From: Bacteroidota bacterium
GTDB lineage: Bacteria; Bacteroidota; Bacteroidia; Chitinophagales; Chitinophagaceae
Direction of reading: 5' to 3'
Length of the DNA: 34,995 bases
Assembly: GCA_947461125.1 (NCBI GenBank)
Contig: CANHHX010000020.1
Span: 1 to 34,995 of the forward strand
The notes beneath the pieces are model-generated. The model saw only the letters and a list, made by a program, of their open reading frames with translations. It did not search any database and was not told the origin of the DNA. The translations under genes and the position numbers were made by a program. Of the stretch, positions 1-8,700 are shown piece after piece; the stretch's first letter is position 1, and each line of letters opens with the position of its first letter.

Positions 1-81
1 GAGGCGAATGACAAGGTTATTTTTGACGTGCAAGAAGGCCGTAAAGGTCCTAACGCAGTTAACGTTAAACGTTTAAGTTAA
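1..81 (+). CDS. Cold-shock protein, C-terminal 26 residues (5' end outside window)
   Basis: The first 81 bases read in frame 1 as the end of a CspA-family protein and stop with TAA at 79-81. The visible residues include KVIFDV, then a Gly-Arg-Lys-Gly-Pro turn and AVNVKRLS. This is the typical last strand pair of the cold-shock OB fold (F-x-V-x-x-G-x-K-G-P-x-A-x-x-V). Cold-shock proteins are small cytoplasmic single-strand RNA/DNA-binding chaperones of about 65-70 residues, so roughly the first two thirds lie upstream of the window, including the RNP1 and RNP2 motifs. A strong terminator follows at 109-140. Family assignment is good; which paralogue it is cannot be told. Confidence 0.85.
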   Translation, partial: EANDKVIFDVQEGRKGPNAVNVKRLS

Positions 82-108
82 TTACTAAAACAAGCTTAAC
101 CAATTATA

Positions 109-140
109 GGCCATTTCGCTAACCGCGAAATGGCCTTTTT
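109..140 (+). terminator. Rho-independent terminator after the cold-shock gene
   Basis: A perfect 11-bp stem GGCCATTTCGC (109-119) / GCGAAATGGCC (125-135) encloses a 5-base loop and is followed directly by five T residues (136-140) and then CTTT. It lies 28 bases after the cold-shock stop codon and ends that transcript. The nucleoside phosphorylase promoter element starts only 18 bases later. Confidence 0.93.
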
Positions 141-157
141 CTTTGCCCTGGCTTAAC

Positions 158-166
158 TATATTTGT
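158..166 (+). promoter_or_regulatory. Bacteroidota -7 promoter element for the PNP gene
   Basis: TATATTTGT matches the Bacteroidota sigma-factor -7 consensus TAnnTTTG plus C/T exactly and ends 18 bases before the ATG at 185. No convincing -33 TTG is visible at the usual distance, because that position is occupied by the terminator T-tract. The element predicts a leader of about a dozen bases. Confidence 0.6.
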
Positions 167-184
167 GGTCTCTAAAAAGCGATT

Positions 185-1006
185 ATGTCAACCATACTTC
201 AACAGTTACAAGAAACAAAAACGTACATACAATCTAAGGTAAACAAACAGGCGGCGATTGGTATTATTTTAGGAAGTGGACTCGGAAACCTGGCCTCAGA
301 AATTGTTGCTGAATTTGAAATTCCATATGAGCAAATTCCACATTTTCCGGTAAGTACGGTAGAAGGGCATAAAGGCCGCTTAATTTTTGGTACACTAGAA
401 GGGGTAAAAGTTTGGGTGATGTCCGGGCGTTTTCATTTTTATGAAGGCTATACGCCGCAGCAAGTTTCGTATCCTGTTCGTGTGATGCGCGCGTTAGGGG
501 TAGAAACATTATTATTATCTAATGCGGCAGGCGGGGTCAATAGTAATTTTAAAGTGGGTGATTTAATGATCATTAATGATCATATTAGCCTGTTTACTAT
601 CAATCCACTTCTTGGAAAAAATGAAGAAGCACTAGGAACCCGTTTCCCTGACATGAGCGAGCCTTATGATAAGTCCTTAATTGCAAAAGTAAAAAACATT
701 GCAGCTGCCAATAGTATTAAAGTACACGAAGGGGTTTATTTAGGGGTAACAGGTCCTACATTTGAAACCAGGGCCGAGTATAAATTAATTCTTGCGGTAG
801 GCGGTGACGCGGTGGGTATGAGTACCGTTCAGGAAACTATTGTGGCGGTGCATGGCGGCATGAAGGTATTTGCAATTAGTGTGATTACCGATTTGGGAAT
901 TCGTGAAGAAGATAATGTCATAACACACCAGGAAGTTTTAGAAGCTGCAACAGCTGCCGAGCCAAAGCTTACCTTATTGTTTAAAGAATTAGTCAAACAA
1001 CTATAA
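185..1006 (+). CDS. punA: Purine nucleoside phosphorylase (PNP/MTAP family, trimeric type)
   Basis: Phosphorolysis of purine (deoxy)nucleosides to free base and (deoxy)ribose-1-phosphate; cytoplasmic purine salvage. The 273 residues match the usual length of the trimeric family. The phosphate-site GSGLG is at 30-34, the GHKGRL loop at 61-66, the SGRFHFYEGY segment at 80-89, SNAAGG at 112-117, GPTFETRAEY with the base-contacting Glu194 at 190-199, and Met212 in GMSTVQE. At the position of human PNP Asn243, in the human segment SLITN, this protein has Asp236 (SVITD). That swap is known to widen specificity toward 6-aminopurines, so the preferred base is uncertain. The stop codon overlaps the next start as TAATG, indicating translational coupling to a porin. 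The start follows a -7 element at 158-166. Confidence 0.92.
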   Translation: MSTILQQLQETKTYIQSKVNKQAAIGIILGSGLGNLASEIVAEFEIPYEQIPHFPVSTVEGHKGRLIFGTLEGVKVWVMSGRFHFYEGYTPQQVSYPVRVMRALGVETLLLSNAAGGVNSNFKVGDLMIINDHISLFTINPLLGKNEEALGTRFPDMSEPYDKSLIAKVKNIAAANSIKVHEGVYLGVTGPTFETRAEYKLILAVGGDAVGMSTVQETIVAVHGGMKVFAISVITDLGIREEDNVITHQEVLEAATAAEPKLTLLFKELVKQL

Positions 1007-3042
1007 TGCTGTTCAAGCGCTATTGTTTATTTTTTGTATGCTACTTTATGGTACAATTAGTAGCTGGTCAGTCTGATGATAGGCCGCAACTAAGAGGGGG
1101 CAGGCCTGGTGCAGGTGCTGTTTCCTATGACCGTCAGGGGAGGCCCATAAGAAATAGCGCTGGTAAAAATGATTCTTTACAAACCCGAAATAGTTTAGCC
1201 GATTCAATAACCATATTTTATAAACTTTTTGATTCTACTAAATTAAGAACACTCGATAGTTCTATTCATGATTTTAGTAGATATTTTCCGCTCCCATATT
1301 CGGTACGATCTTTGGGTAATTTAGGAACTGCAACACAGTCGTTGCTTTTTAACCCCTATATGAAAGCTGGATTTAATGCCGGATTTCATGGGTATGATAT
1401 TTATAATTATTCGTTAGAGAATACGCGGTTTTATGAAACCACGAGGCCTTTTACAGAGCTTGCTTTTGTACTTGGCGCTAGAGCAGAGCAAGTAGTAGAT
1501 TTTTTACACACGCAAAATAAAAAAGACAATTTTAATTTTTCGTTACAATACCGGTTTAGTAACTCACCGGGGGCGTTGAAAAATCAGAATGCCAATTTAA
1601 ATAATTTAAGGTTTACCAGTCATTTCAAATCTAACAACCGCAAATACGAACTCTTTTTTGTTTTCTTATCAAATAAAAATGCTTCTTCCGAAAACGGAGG
1701 CTTGCAAAGTCCAGCCAGACTCGATAGCCTATCTCTTAACGACCCATTCGAACTAGAAACAAGACTTGGTAAATCTACGGCGGCGTCACGAAATCCCTTT
1801 AACACAAATGTGTCAACCGGAAATATTTACACCGGTTCTCAATTTGTGATCAGACAACAATATGATCTTGGAAAGAAAGATTCTAGTGTGGTGGATTCTG
1901 TAACCTATCGTGTTTTTTATCCAAGATTAAGGCTTCAACATACCTTGTCTGTTGCGACCAATACCTATCAGTTTTTAGATACTTACGTAGATTCTAGCAA
2001 GTATCAGTTGTATTTTAATAAACCTGTTCCTTTCGGAAAATCCATCAATTATAAAGATAGCTGGAAAGATATCACCAACGAATTTAGTGTTTTAACATTC
2101 CCAGATAAAAACAACCAAAGTCAATATTTAAAAACCGGAATAGCGTATCAGGCACTAAACGGAACTTTTGATACAACTAGTACCCTGTCTTTTTATAACA
2201 TCTATGCTGTTGGTGCCTATAAAAACCGGTCTAAGAATAAAATTTGGGATATTGATGCGCATGCCAATTTGTATTTAAATGGGCAAAATGCTGGCGATTA
2301 TGAAGCAGCTGTTTATTTGCAGCGTTATTTAGGTTCTAAAGCTGGTTTTTTAACACTTGGGTTTAATAACGTTAACAGGTCTCCTGCATTTGTGCTAGAT
2401 CCATTAAGTAGTTTTGGAATTAATGCGAATGCAAACTTTGTAAAAGAAAATAGCATCAAGCTAATGGGGAAGTACGAAAAGCCTAATAGAAATCTGTCAT
2501 TTACTGCAAATTATTACGGCATTAACAACTATATGTATTTTGATGGTTTCTTTTCCGCAAAACAGGCATCCGGCTTGTTTAATTTATTACAATTGTCGCT
2601 TCAAAAAAAGTGGCATTTAAAAGGGCATTGGAACTGGTACACAGAAATGCATCTTCAACAAAAAGTAGGAACGGGTCCTGTTAATGTACCTAGTTTTTAT
2701 ACCAGAAATAGGCTCGCATTTGAAGGCAACTTTTTTACCAACCTAGATGTATCTACCGGGATTGAAATGCAGTATTTTACAGCGTACAACGCCGATGGAT
2801 ATTCTCCGTTTTTAGGGGCTTATTTTTACCAAAACAGCCAGCAGCTTTCGAATAGGCCTGATATCCATGCTTATTTTCATTTCAGAATCAAGCGTTTAAA
2901 AGGATTTATCAGGGTTGAAAACCTCAATAGTCTAAATACGGCTAACGGTTTTTCATTTAACAAGCCCAATTTTATGACCAACCTATACCCCAATACCACA
3001 CTTTGGACTCGAATAGGTATCTGGTGGAACTTTATTAATTAA
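1006..3042 (+). CDS. Putative outer-membrane porin (Porin_10-like)
   Basis: A 678-residue exported protein. A signal peptide occupies about residues 1-21 (Lys/Arg at 4-5, hydrophobic core, cleavage after LVAG). A short Gly/Arg/Pro-rich stretch follows, and the rest is dominated by alternating aromatic/polar strands typical of an outer-membrane barrel. Segments such as FNAGFHGYDIYNY, TRPFTELAFVLG, FSLQYRFSNSPGA and the closing TRIGIWWNFIN resemble the Bacteroidota putative porin family (Porin_10), whose members run about 600-700 residues. The ATG shares its A with the TAA of the phosphorylase gene (TAATG), so the two are probably made from one mRNA. Substrate is unknown; coupling to nucleoside salvage makes nucleoside entry an attractive but unproven idea. 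The stop lies only 20 bases before the next gene. Confidence 0.72.
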   Translation: MLFKRYCLFFVCYFMVQLVAGQSDDRPQLRGGRPGAGAVSYDRQGRPIRNSAGKNDSLQTRNSLADSITIFYKLFDSTKLRTLDSSIHDFSRYFPLPYSVRSLGNLGTATQSLLFNPYMKAGFNAGFHGYDIYNYSLENTRFYETTRPFTELAFVLGARAEQVVDFLHTQNKKDNFNFSLQYRFSNSPGALKNQNANLNNLRFTSHFKSNNRKYELFFVFLSNKNASSENGGLQSPARLDSLSLNDPFELETRLGKSTAASRNPFNTNVSTGNIYTGSQFVIRQQYDLGKKDSSVVDSVTYRVFYPRLRLQHTLSVATNTYQFLDTYVDSSKYQLYFNKPVPFGKSINYKDSWKDITNEFSVLTFPDKNNQSQYLKTGIAYQALNGTFDTTSTLSFYNIYAVGAYKNRSKNKIWDIDAHANLYLNGQNAGDYEAAVYLQRYLGSKAGFLTLGFNNVNRSPAFVLDPLSSFGINANANFVKENSIKLMGKYEKPNRNLSFTANYYGINNYMYFDGFFSAKQASGLFNLLQLSLQKKWHLKGHWNWYTEMHLQQKVGTGPVNVPSFYTRNRLAFEGNFFTNLDVSTGIEMQYFTAYNADGYSPFLGAYFYQNSQQLSNRPDIHAYFHFRIKRLKGFIRVENLNSLNTANGFSFNKPNFMTNLYPNTTLWTRIGIWWNFIN

Positions 3043-3049
3043 AGTATTG

Positions 3050-3058
3050 TAGCTTTGT
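3050..3058 (+). promoter_or_regulatory. -7 promoter element immediately before the HYC_CC_PP gene
   Basis: TAGCTTTGT is an exact TAnnTTTG(C/T) match and ends 4 bases before the ATG at 3063. Transcription would begin at or near the start codon, so the mRNA would be leaderless or almost so. It suggests that the metal island starts its own transcript here rather than continuing from the porin gene. No clear -33 TTG is seen. Confidence 0.55.
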
Positions 3059-3062
3059 ATTC

Positions 3063-3455
3063 ATGAAGCGCCTTTTAACCCTATTTATTGCTCTTATTTA
3101 CCTAGTCATGTCTACTGGGTTTGTAATGAATAGCCATTACTGTATGGGCAAGCTCAGTTCTGTTGAGCTAGGCCGGTCGGAGGTAAAAAAATGTATTTGC
3201 GGCATGCGCATAGATAGCACCAAAAAAAATAAGTGCTGTCATTCTAAAATCGAGGTTGTTAAACTTGAAGATTCTCATAAGTTAACCACCTCAACGATTG
3301 GTTCAATAAATTTTCTTGAAGCGGTAATACCACAGTTTTATGTGGAGGCTGTATTGTATACAAATGTATATACGGCCAATCAATATCTTAAAAAGTTGCC
3401 GCCCAACCTAAACAAACAAGATACATATAAGCATATTGGTGTGTTTTTGATTTAG
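3063..3455 (+). CDS. HYC_CC_PP family exported protein
   Basis: A small, 130-residue protein with an N-terminal signal or anchor segment at about 3-22. It shows in order the three landmarks that give this Bacteroidota family its name: His25-Tyr26-Cys27, Cys58-Cys59 followed by His60, and Pro113-Pro114. Further cysteines at 44 and 46 make an additional CxC. The many Cys and His residues outside the cytoplasm, and the position at the head of a heavy-metal efflux island, point to metal binding or sensing in the periplasm or at the membrane. No biochemical role is established for the family as far as I know. A -7 promoter element ends 4 bases before the start. Confidence 0.75.
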   Translation: MKRLLTLFIALIYLVMSTGFVMNSHYCMGKLSSVELGRSEVKKCICGMRIDSTKKNKCCHSKIEVVKLEDSHKLTTSTIGSINFLEAVIPQFYVEAVLYTNVYTANQYLKKLPPNLNKQDTYKHIGVFLI

Positions 3456-3545
3456 GCCTTACTTCGCTTTCATTTACATTTCTTCTCTTTGTTGCCATGT
3501 TTAACAAATGGCTCAACTTTTTAATTATACTTAAAAATTATTTGT

Positions 3546-3905
3546 ATGAAAATCAAATTTATTATCGCGTCTATCATGTCTTTAATTGTAACAACAACTG
3601 TTGTGAGTGCTCAAACTAAATCGACTCCAAAAACTGAATCCGTTAAAATCTGGGGTAATTGTGGCATGTGTAAAACAACCATTGAAAAGGCTGCAAAAGA
3701 TGCTGGCGCAACAACGGCTGTTTGGAATAAGACAACAAAAATGCTCAAAATTACCTATTTAGAATCGGCAACAAGTAATGCAAAAATTCAAGAAAAAATT
3801 GCAAGCGTTGGGTACGATACCAAAGACTTGACAGCGCCTGATGCGGTATACAACGAGCTTCCAGAATGTTGCCAATACGAACGTAAGGCAGCTAAAAAAA
3901 ATTAA
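3546..3905 (+). CDS. Exported heavy-metal-associated (HMA) domain protein
   Basis: A 119-residue protein with a signal peptide at 1-22 (MKIKF start, VVSA then Gln), followed by one HMA-like ferredoxin fold. The metal site is Cys39-Gly-Met-Cys42 in the context WGNCGMCKTTIE, a CxxC variant of the usual GMTCxxC. Near the C-terminus an extra Cys108-Cys109 pair lies in ELPECCQYERK. HMA domains bind soft metals, mainly Cu(I), between the two cysteines. With a signal peptide it should work in the periplasm as a metal carrier or scavenger feeding the RND pump encoded downstream. It sits 90 bases after the HYC_CC_PP gene and 20 bases before a second HMA gene. Function is inferred from domain and context. 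Confidence 0.8.
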   Translation: MKIKFIIASIMSLIVTTTVVSAQTKSTPKTESVKIWGNCGMCKTTIEKAAKDAGATTAVWNKTTKMLKITYLESATSNAKIQEKIASVGYDTKDLTAPDAVYNELPECCQYERKAAKKN

Positions 3906-3925
3906 TGAATCACAAACCATAAAGT

Positions 3926-4420
3926 ATGAAAAAAGTATTTTTATTGATCGCATGTATATATGCCATTGGTGCTAGTGCACAAGTGCAAAAAGTAAATTTG
4001 CAAGCCAGTGGATTAACTTGTGCAATGTGTTCAAAAGCTATCTATAAAGCAGTTTCGGCCATTTCTTTTGTAGATACAGTACTTGTAAATATTGAAGCTT
4101 CTACCTATGATATTCGGTTTAATAAAGACGCAACACCTCAGTTTGATCAAATTGCAAAGGCGGTTGTGGATGCCGGATTTTCGGTCGCTAATCTAACGGT
4201 AGTGGCTAATTTCAATCAAGAAAGTATAGATAAAAACGGATTGGTGACACTCGATGGTATTCAATATAAATTTATGGGAACGAGGCCTGCTACTTTACAA
4301 GGAAGTAAAAAAATGCAATTGATAGGTAAGCAGTATATGCTCCCCAAAGATTTTAAAAAAATACAAGTAGGTTCAAATTCAGACCTATCAGCTAAAACTT
4401 ACTTAGTGGCAATTAAATAA
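3926..4420 (+). CDS. Second exported HMA-domain protein
   Basis: A 164-residue protein with a signal peptide at 1-19 (ending ASAQ) and an HMA domain at about 22-95. Its metal motif is Leu30-Thr-Cys32-Ala-Met-Cys35 in SGLTCAMCSKAI, close to the classical GMTCxxC. A C-terminal domain of about 65 residues (from about 100) has no family I recognise; it contains YKFMGTRPATLQG and ends in a basic/polar stretch. It differs from its neighbour in sequence and length, so the two are not a recent duplication. It begins 20 bases after the preceding gene and ends 7 bases before the next, consistent with one operon. The likely role is periplasmic metal binding or delivery to the efflux system. Confidence 0.8.
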   Translation: MKKVFLLIACIYAIGASAQVQKVNLQASGLTCAMCSKAIYKAVSAISFVDTVLVNIEASTYDIRFNKDATPQFDQIAKAVVDAGFSVANLTVVANFNQESIDKNGLVTLDGIQYKFMGTRPATLQGSKKMQLIGKQYMLPKDFKKIQVGSNSDLSAKTYLVAIK

Positions 4421-4427
4421 AAGCAAC

Positions 4428-5237
4428 ATGAAAAAATTATATTTCTTTTTGTTGTTAATTTCTGGCATTCGAGTAAGTGCACAAGAACTATTTGTATATA
4501 CAGAGCCGGCAAGTAACATGCCTGCTAAATCTATCGCTGTTAAACAAAGTGCTAAGCTTTTTGATCAAGGTTCAACTTCTAGTACTAGACATGCTACCGA
4601 ACTAATGATTGGTGCAAGTAAAAACTTAATGCTCCACGGCGCAGCAACATATGGAGCACTTAATAACACACCCTTTGGTCTTGAGAGTATTAGGGCTTAT
4701 GGCAAGTATCGTTTTTTTAGTGCAGATGGTATGTATAGTCATTTTAGAATGGCTGCTTTTGCTGAAATAGCACATAGTAATACAAAGCCTATGTACCAAG
4801 AAATTAATTTGCAAGGGGATCAATCGGGTGTTCAGGCGGGGCTCGTGTTTACGCAGCTATTGCATAAACTAGCGATATCTTCTACTGTAGGTTATGCAAG
4901 TATTAATGGGGAAAGTAAAGCCCATCAATTGAAAATGGGTAATCAAGCGTCAGCTATCAATTATTCATTGTCTTTTGGGCATTTGATATTTCCTAAAAAA
5001 TATACAAGCTACGATCAAACCAACTTTAATATTTATACCGAGTTGCTCGGTCAAGTTATCCCTGGTACTAGCAAAAGTTACCTTGATCTAGCGCCTAGTA
5101 TGCAGCTCATTTTTAAAAGTAAGCTCAAGTTTAATTTGGCATACCGCTTTAATTTACAATCTAGTATGACCCGCATGGCTCAAACAAGCTGGATGCTAGG
5201 AGGCGAATGGCTGTTTTTGAATGCCTTTAAAAAGTAA
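4428..5237 (+). CDS. Predicted outer-membrane beta-barrel protein of the metal-efflux island
   Basis: A 269-residue protein with a signal peptide (MKKLYFFLLLISGIRVSA then Gln, about residues 1-18). The mature part alternates hydrophobic and polar residues in many short strands, for example ATELMIGASKNLMLHGAATY, FRMAAFAEIAH, LKFNLAYRFNLQ and the closing TSWMLGGEWLFLNAF. Such a pattern suggests a small outer-membrane barrel of about ten to twelve strands. I do not recognise a named family. Similar barrel proteins are commonly found beside HMA proteins and RND metal pumps in Bacteroidota. It starts 7 bases after the second HMA gene, so it is probably co-transcribed. The role could be metal passage or sensing at the outer membrane; this is inference. 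Confidence 0.6.
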   Translation: MKKLYFFLLLISGIRVSAQELFVYTEPASNMPAKSIAVKQSAKLFDQGSTSSTRHATELMIGASKNLMLHGAATYGALNNTPFGLESIRAYGKYRFFSADGMYSHFRMAAFAEIAHSNTKPMYQEINLQGDQSGVQAGLVFTQLLHKLAISSTVGYASINGESKAHQLKMGNQASAINYSLSFGHLIFPKKYTSYDQTNFNIYTELLGQVIPGTSKSYLDLAPSMQLIFKSKLKFNLAYRFNLQSSMTRMAQTSWMLGGEWLFLNAFKK

Positions 5238-5249
5238 CATCAATCTATT

Positions 5250-5302
5250 ATAGGCTGCTCTTTTTTTTATATCTTTAAAAGGTGAAAAAAAGGGCAGCCT
5301 AT
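5250..5302 (+). repeat. 9-bp inverted repeat bracketing the GTG start of the next gene
   Basis: ATAGGCTGC (5250-5258) and GCAGCCTAT (5294-5302) are perfect reverse complements separated by 35 bases. The spacer holds an eight-T tract (5261-5268), a TATCTTTAA promoter-like element and the GTG start at 5282. The arms may be a protein-binding site flanking the promoter. A stem in an mRNA made from further upstream could enclose the start codon, but the downstream arm is coding, so the match may partly be chance. Confidence 0.4.
5270..5278 (+). promoter_or_regulatory. Weak -7-like element before the small His-rich protein gene
   Basis: TATCTTTAA matches TAnnTTTG with A in place of G, and its last base is also off consensus. 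It ends 3 bases before the GTG at 5282, the same spacing seen before ispH and the ABC-F gene. It could start a second transcript for the pump genes. Confidence is limited by the mismatches and the lack of a -33 element. Confidence 0.3.
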
Positions 5303-5659
5303 CTATTTTTAGCCATCTATTTATTAGGTGCTACGGAGCTTAATCAGCTCCTAAAAATGCCTTTATTGATTGAGCATTACATGGAGCATAAACTAGATAA
5401 TGGTAGTTTGTCATTGCTTAGTTTTATGTACATGCATTACGTGGGTGATGATGGCGATGCAACCGATGAGCAAAAAGACCAAAATTTACCTTTCAAGTCG
5501 GCTCATTTTCAATTGCAAAACACTGTTGTCTTTTCAGTATTCAAATACGAGTTACCAAAAATTTTTGCAAACATACATCGCAGTGTTTGGCCTGTAATAC
5601 AGTCTAATTCACTTTCTACAATTGCACGCGGTTCTTTATTTAGACCTCCCAGAGTCTGA
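5282..5659 (+). CDS. Small exported His-containing protein of the metal-efflux island
   Basis: A 125-residue protein beginning at GTG; a TAA stop lies in frame just upstream (5276-5278), so GTG is the first possible start and gives a good signal or anchor segment at 1-19 (KKRAAYLFLAIYLLGA). The next region contains PLLIEHYMEHK, with His32 and His36 four residues apart, and further His at 52, 75 and 99. An acidic patch (DDGDATDEQKD) sits at 56-66 and the C-terminus is FRPPRV. I recognise it only as a type of small conserved protein often seen just ahead of CusA/CzcA genes in Bacteroidota. Metal binding outside the cytoplasm is plausible from the His and acidic residues. It lies 64 bases before the pump gene and inside an inverted repeat. 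Confidence 0.65.
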   Translation: MKKRAAYLFLAIYLLGATELNQLLKMPLLIEHYMEHKLDNGSLSLLSFMYMHYVGDDGDATDEQKDQNLPFKSAHFQLQNTVVFSVFKYELPKIFANIHRSVWPVIQSNSLSTIARGSLFRPPRV

Positions 5660-5723
5660 TTTTTTTTGCGTGTAAGATCGCGCCCTCTTTCTCTTTATTT
5701 TTTTAGACCTAATTATAGCAGCC

Positions 5724-8700
5724 ATGCTAAAGAAAATCATTGATTTTTCGATAGCCAATAAATTAATTGTTGGCTTATTTATAATCGCACTTATTGGTTG
5801 GGGGAGTTACGAAGTCACGAGGCTTCCCATCGATGCGGTTCCTGATATAACAGACAATCAAGTGCAGGTGATTACTGTGTCTCCATCACTTGGGGCACCA
5901 GATATTGAAAGGCTAATCACATTTCCAATAGAACAGTCTTGCAGCAGTATTCCGGGCTTAAAGCAAATAAGAAGTTTTTCAAGATTTGGTTTATCACTTG
6001 TAACGATTGTGTTTGATGACGAAACTGATATTTATTGGGCGCGTCAACAAATTACTGAACAACTTCAAAAAGTAAAAGAAGAAATACCCGAGGGAGTAGG
6101 TGCACCAGAGCTTGCGCCCGTGTCAACGGGGCTTGGTGAAATTTTTCAGTATGTTGTTAGGCCCTTAAAAGGATACGAAAGCACCTATGGTCCTATGGAA
6201 CTCAGAACTATACAGGACTGGATTGTTAGAAGACAATTATTAGGAACGCCAGGAGTTGCAGAAGTGTCAAGTTTTGGCGGAAAATTAAAGCAATATGAAA
6301 TTGCCGTAAAGCAAGATAAGTTAAAGTCGATGGGCATTACCATTGGCGACGTTTTTGATGCACTTGAAAAAAACAATCAAAATACGGGTGGTGCTTATAT
6401 CGAAAAAGGACCAACTGTTTTATATATCAGAACAGAGGGGTTAGCTGGAAGCATAGCGGACATTGAAAAAGTAGTAGTTAAATCTTTAGACGGAGGCACC
6501 CCACTATTAATTCGGGATGTTGCAACGGTACAATACGGCGCTGCCATTAGGTATGGGGCCATGACCTATAATGCAGATGGGGAAGTAGCGGGTGCTGTGG
6601 TAATGATGCTAAAGGGGGCTAATTCATCGGAAGTGATAAAACGTGTAAAAGCAAGAGTAGCAGAAATTCAAAAAATGCTACCAGAAGGAGTGGTGATTGA
6701 GCCGTTTCTAGACCGAACAAAAATGGTCAACAATGCCATTAGTACTGTTCAAACCAATTTATTAGAAGGGGCGCTTATCGTTGTTTTTGTATTGGTATTT
6801 TTTCTAGGCAATGTAAGAGCTGGACTGATAGTATCCTCGGTGATTCCACTCTCTATGTTATTTGCTATTATTTTAATGAATTATTTTGGCATAGGCGGTA
6901 ATCTAATGTCGCTAGGTGCTATCGATTTTGGTTTAATTGTAGATGGGTCGGTAATTGTGGTAGAAGCCATTTTGCACCGCTTTGTACACGCTAAACATTT
7001 TAGGGGAATAACTTCTATTGGTCAAAAAGAAATGGATGAGGAAGTGGGGGCTAGTACAGGGTCTATGATTAAATCAGCAGTGTTTAGTCAAATCATTATT
7101 TTAATTGTTTACTTACCCATTTTATCGCTACAGGGTATTGAAGGTAAAATGTTTAAGCCCATGGCTTTTACCGTTGCGTTTGCAATTATTGGCGCGTTTG
7201 TTTTATCGATTACCTATGTGCCAATGATGGCAGCACTCGTGCTGAATAAAAAACTCAGTCATAAAAAAACTTGGTCCGATAGATTCATTGCATTTATAGA
7301 AAGAAAATACCGTCCCGTTTTACAAAGCGTATTAGGGCTACCTAAATTAGTGATTGCTTCTACCGTAATCTTATTTGGCGTTGCAATACTCTTATTATCT
7401 CGAATGGGAGGAGAATTTATGCCATCGCTCGAAGAAGGAGATTTTGCAGTGGAAACGCGTCTTTTGACAGGAAGTAATTTAAATAGTTCAATTGCATCTA
7501 CACAGGAGGCGGTTAAACTTTTGTTGGCCAATTTTCCTGAAATCACAAAAGTGGTAACAAAAATTGGTAGTGCAGAAATACCTACTGATCCTATGCCTTT
7601 TGAAGCAGGTGACATGATGATTATACTGAAAGACAAAAAAGAATGGACTTCTGCCAAAACCTTTCCAGAGCTCAGTAAAAAAATGACCGCTGTTTTAGAA
7701 CAGGTTCCTGGAATTACAGTGGGTTTTCAATATCCTGTGCAAATGCGTTTTAATGAACTCATGACAGGGGCTAGACAAGATGTTGTTTGTAAGATTTTTG
7801 GGGAGAATCTCGATTCGTTGGCCGAGTATGCATCAAGGTTAAATGCTATTGTGCAAAATGTTGAAGGAGCAGTTGATATTTATGAAGAAAGGGTTACTGG
7901 AATGCCGCAGGTTGTGGTGAAATACAATAGAGAGGCCATGGCAAAATATGGGGTGCACGTGTCAGATGTAAATAGAGTAGTCAATACTGCTTTTGCAGGT
8001 CAGGTTACTGGTCAGGTATATGAAGAAGAAAAACGTTTTGACATGGTGGTTCGACTTTCAGACAGTGCGCGAAAAAATATGGAAGATATTGCGGCACTTC
8101 AAATTTCAACAGCACAGGATACACAAATTCCGCTGGCTTATGTGGCATCGATTACCGAAATTGAAGGCGTCAATCAAATTCAAAGAGAAAATACCAAAAG
8201 AAGAATTATTGTTGGATTTAATGTAGCTGGAAAAGATGTTCAAACCATTGTTCAAACGCTACAACAAAAAGTTACAGCGCAATTGAATTTACCCAAAGGG
8301 TATACCATTGTATATGGTGGTTCCTTTGAAAATATGACTGCTGCAAAACAGCGTCTTGCAATAGTAGTTCCAGTAGCGTTGTTATTGATATTCTTACTCT
8401 TGTATTTTGCTTTTGGTTCCGTAAAGCAGGGGGTACTTATATATACCGCTATTCCACTATCGGCAACGGGGGGCATTTTTGCACTCTGGATCAGGGATAT
8501 GCCATTTAGTATTTCTGCGGGTGTTGGATTTATTGCGCTGTTTGGTGTGGCAGTATTAAATGGGATTTTACTCGTATCCGAATTTAATAGACTTAGAGCA
8601 GAAGGATGGCAGGACGTTAAACGAATTGTCATTCATGCTACATCATCTAAAATGAGGGCTGTGCTCATGACTGCGCTTGTTCCGTCACTAGGTTTTATTC

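Noticed and set aside
3488-3512. Hairpin (GCCAT/ATGGC or TTTGTT/AACAAA) between the HYC_CC_PP and first HMA genes
   Set aside because: The stems are 5-6 bp, overlap each other, and the following T-run is short and six bases away, so it is not called as a terminator.
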